DNA of 6,115 nt, from positions 1 through 6,115 of the forward strand of contig JACMRO010000520.1 in the NCBI GenBank assembly GCA_014376425.1, read 5' to 3'. Below, in pieces: positions 5,874 through 6,115 of the stretch (its first letter is position 1; every line of letters starts with the position of its first letter). This stretch comes from Rubritepida sp. GTDB lineage: Bacteria; Pseudomonadota; Alphaproteobacteria; Acetobacterales; Acetobacteraceae. Both the position numbers and the translations under genes were made by a program. Below the pieces are notes generated by a model, which did not search any database, had not been told where the DNA came from, and worked only from the letters and a program-made list of their open reading frames with translations.

Positions 5874-6115
5874 GGTCAGCCCGGCATCGACCACCAGCGT
5901 CTGGCCTGTGACGGCGCGGGCGCCGACCAGCAGCCAGACCATCGCTTCGGCGATGTCCTCGGGCGTGCAGCGGCGTTTCAGGGCTGCGGCCTCAATCGAG
6001 GCGTCACGCTCCACATTGCTCCATTCGACCATCCACGTGCTGTCCACCGCGCCGGGGGCGACGGCGTTGACCCGCACCTCGGGCCCCAGGCCCCGGGCCA
6101 GGTTCTTCGTCAGCG
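5868..6115 (-). CDS. Short-chain dehydrogenase/reductase (SDR), C-terminal fragment cut by the window edge
   Basis: The minus-strand frame open to the right edge encodes 81 residues: LTKNLARGLGPEVRVNAVAPG, then an insert around STWMVEW, TPEDIAEAMVWLLV, and TGQTLVVDAGLTL at the end. This is the typical tail of a classical SDR: the helix after the catalytic YxxxK, the RVNAVAPG strand and loop that closes over the nicotinamide, the PEDIA helix and the GQTLxVDxG last strand. These are cytoplasmic NAD(P)-dependent oxidoreductases of many substrates. The Rossmann glycine motif and Tyr/Lys pair lie beyond the window, so neither substrate nor cofactor can be told. A GTG inside the RVNAV segment (6075-6077) is only an internal codon, not a start. 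The gene converges on the lipoprotein gene and overlaps its last six bases. Confidence 0.92.
   Translation of the reverse strand, partial: LTKNLARGLGPEVRVNAVAPGAVDSTWMVEWSNVERDASIEAAALKRRCTPEDIAEAMVWLLVGARAVTGQTLVVDAGLTL

Noticed and set aside
5865..5878. GGGTCA direct repeat at the convergent lipoprotein/SDR ends, considered as a terminator or operator
   Set aside because: It is a direct, not inverted, repeat lying over both stop codons, with no stem and T-run; most likely chance.

Overview
The window is about 6.1 kb of very GC-rich, densely packed bacterial chromosome. Codon use is strongly G/C at third positions. It holds a Bug-family (tripartite tricarboxylate transporter) receptor plus a remnant of a second one, a bacterial HemW, and a hydantoinase/carbamoylase-type M20 amidase. 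This mix suggests a high-GC alphaproteobacterium, with Acetobacteraceae (Roseomonas-like) my best guess and Burkholderiales a less likely alternative. The assignment is inferred from gene content and composition only.

Layout. (1) Positions 2-184 (+) hold the C-terminal end of a TlpA/thioredoxin-like protein; its first ~50 bases are almost pure G/C and look abnormal. (2) Its stop overlaps by one base the start of a 309-aa ketopantoate-reductase-family protein (184-1113, +). (3) A Bug-family periplasmic solute receptor follows (1151-2110, +), with a good Shine-Dalgarno that lies inside a small hairpin. (4) hemW, the radical SAM heme chaperone, is at 2142-3305 (+). (5) Directly after hemW is a ~44-codon headless fragment (3329-3463, +) that matches the C-terminus of a Bug receptor, i.e. 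a pseudogene remnant. (6) Running toward it on the minus strand is a 399-aa M20 amidase of the hydantoinase/carbamoylase family (3451-4650). (7) A 45-bp divergent gap separates that gene from a RidA-family enamine/imine deaminase (4696-5079, +). (8) The RidA gene overlaps by 4 bases (GTGA) a 265-aa lipoprotein of unknown function with a probable SH3-like C-terminal part (5076-5873, +). (9) The C-terminal 81 codons of a short-chain dehydrogenase/reductase enter from the right edge on the minus strand (5868-6115).

How the genes may work together. The divergent amidase and RidA form the most suggestive pair. Amidases of this family hydrolyse N-carbamoyl amino acids, ureidoglycolate/allantoate-like compounds or related amides, and RidA proteins remove reactive enamine/imine or aminoacrylate products. 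A shared role in catabolism of a nitrogenous compound is plausible, but it is inferred from position only. HemW looks like an ordinary housekeeping gene set among accessory transport and oxidoreductase genes. I see no CRISPR array, tRNA, rRNA, insertion sequence or phage gene, and no clear sign of a novel multi-gene system. The real oddities are the Bug remnant, the divergent promoter gap whose genes lack Shine-Dalgarno sites, the SD-occluding hairpin and the altered active site of the reductase.
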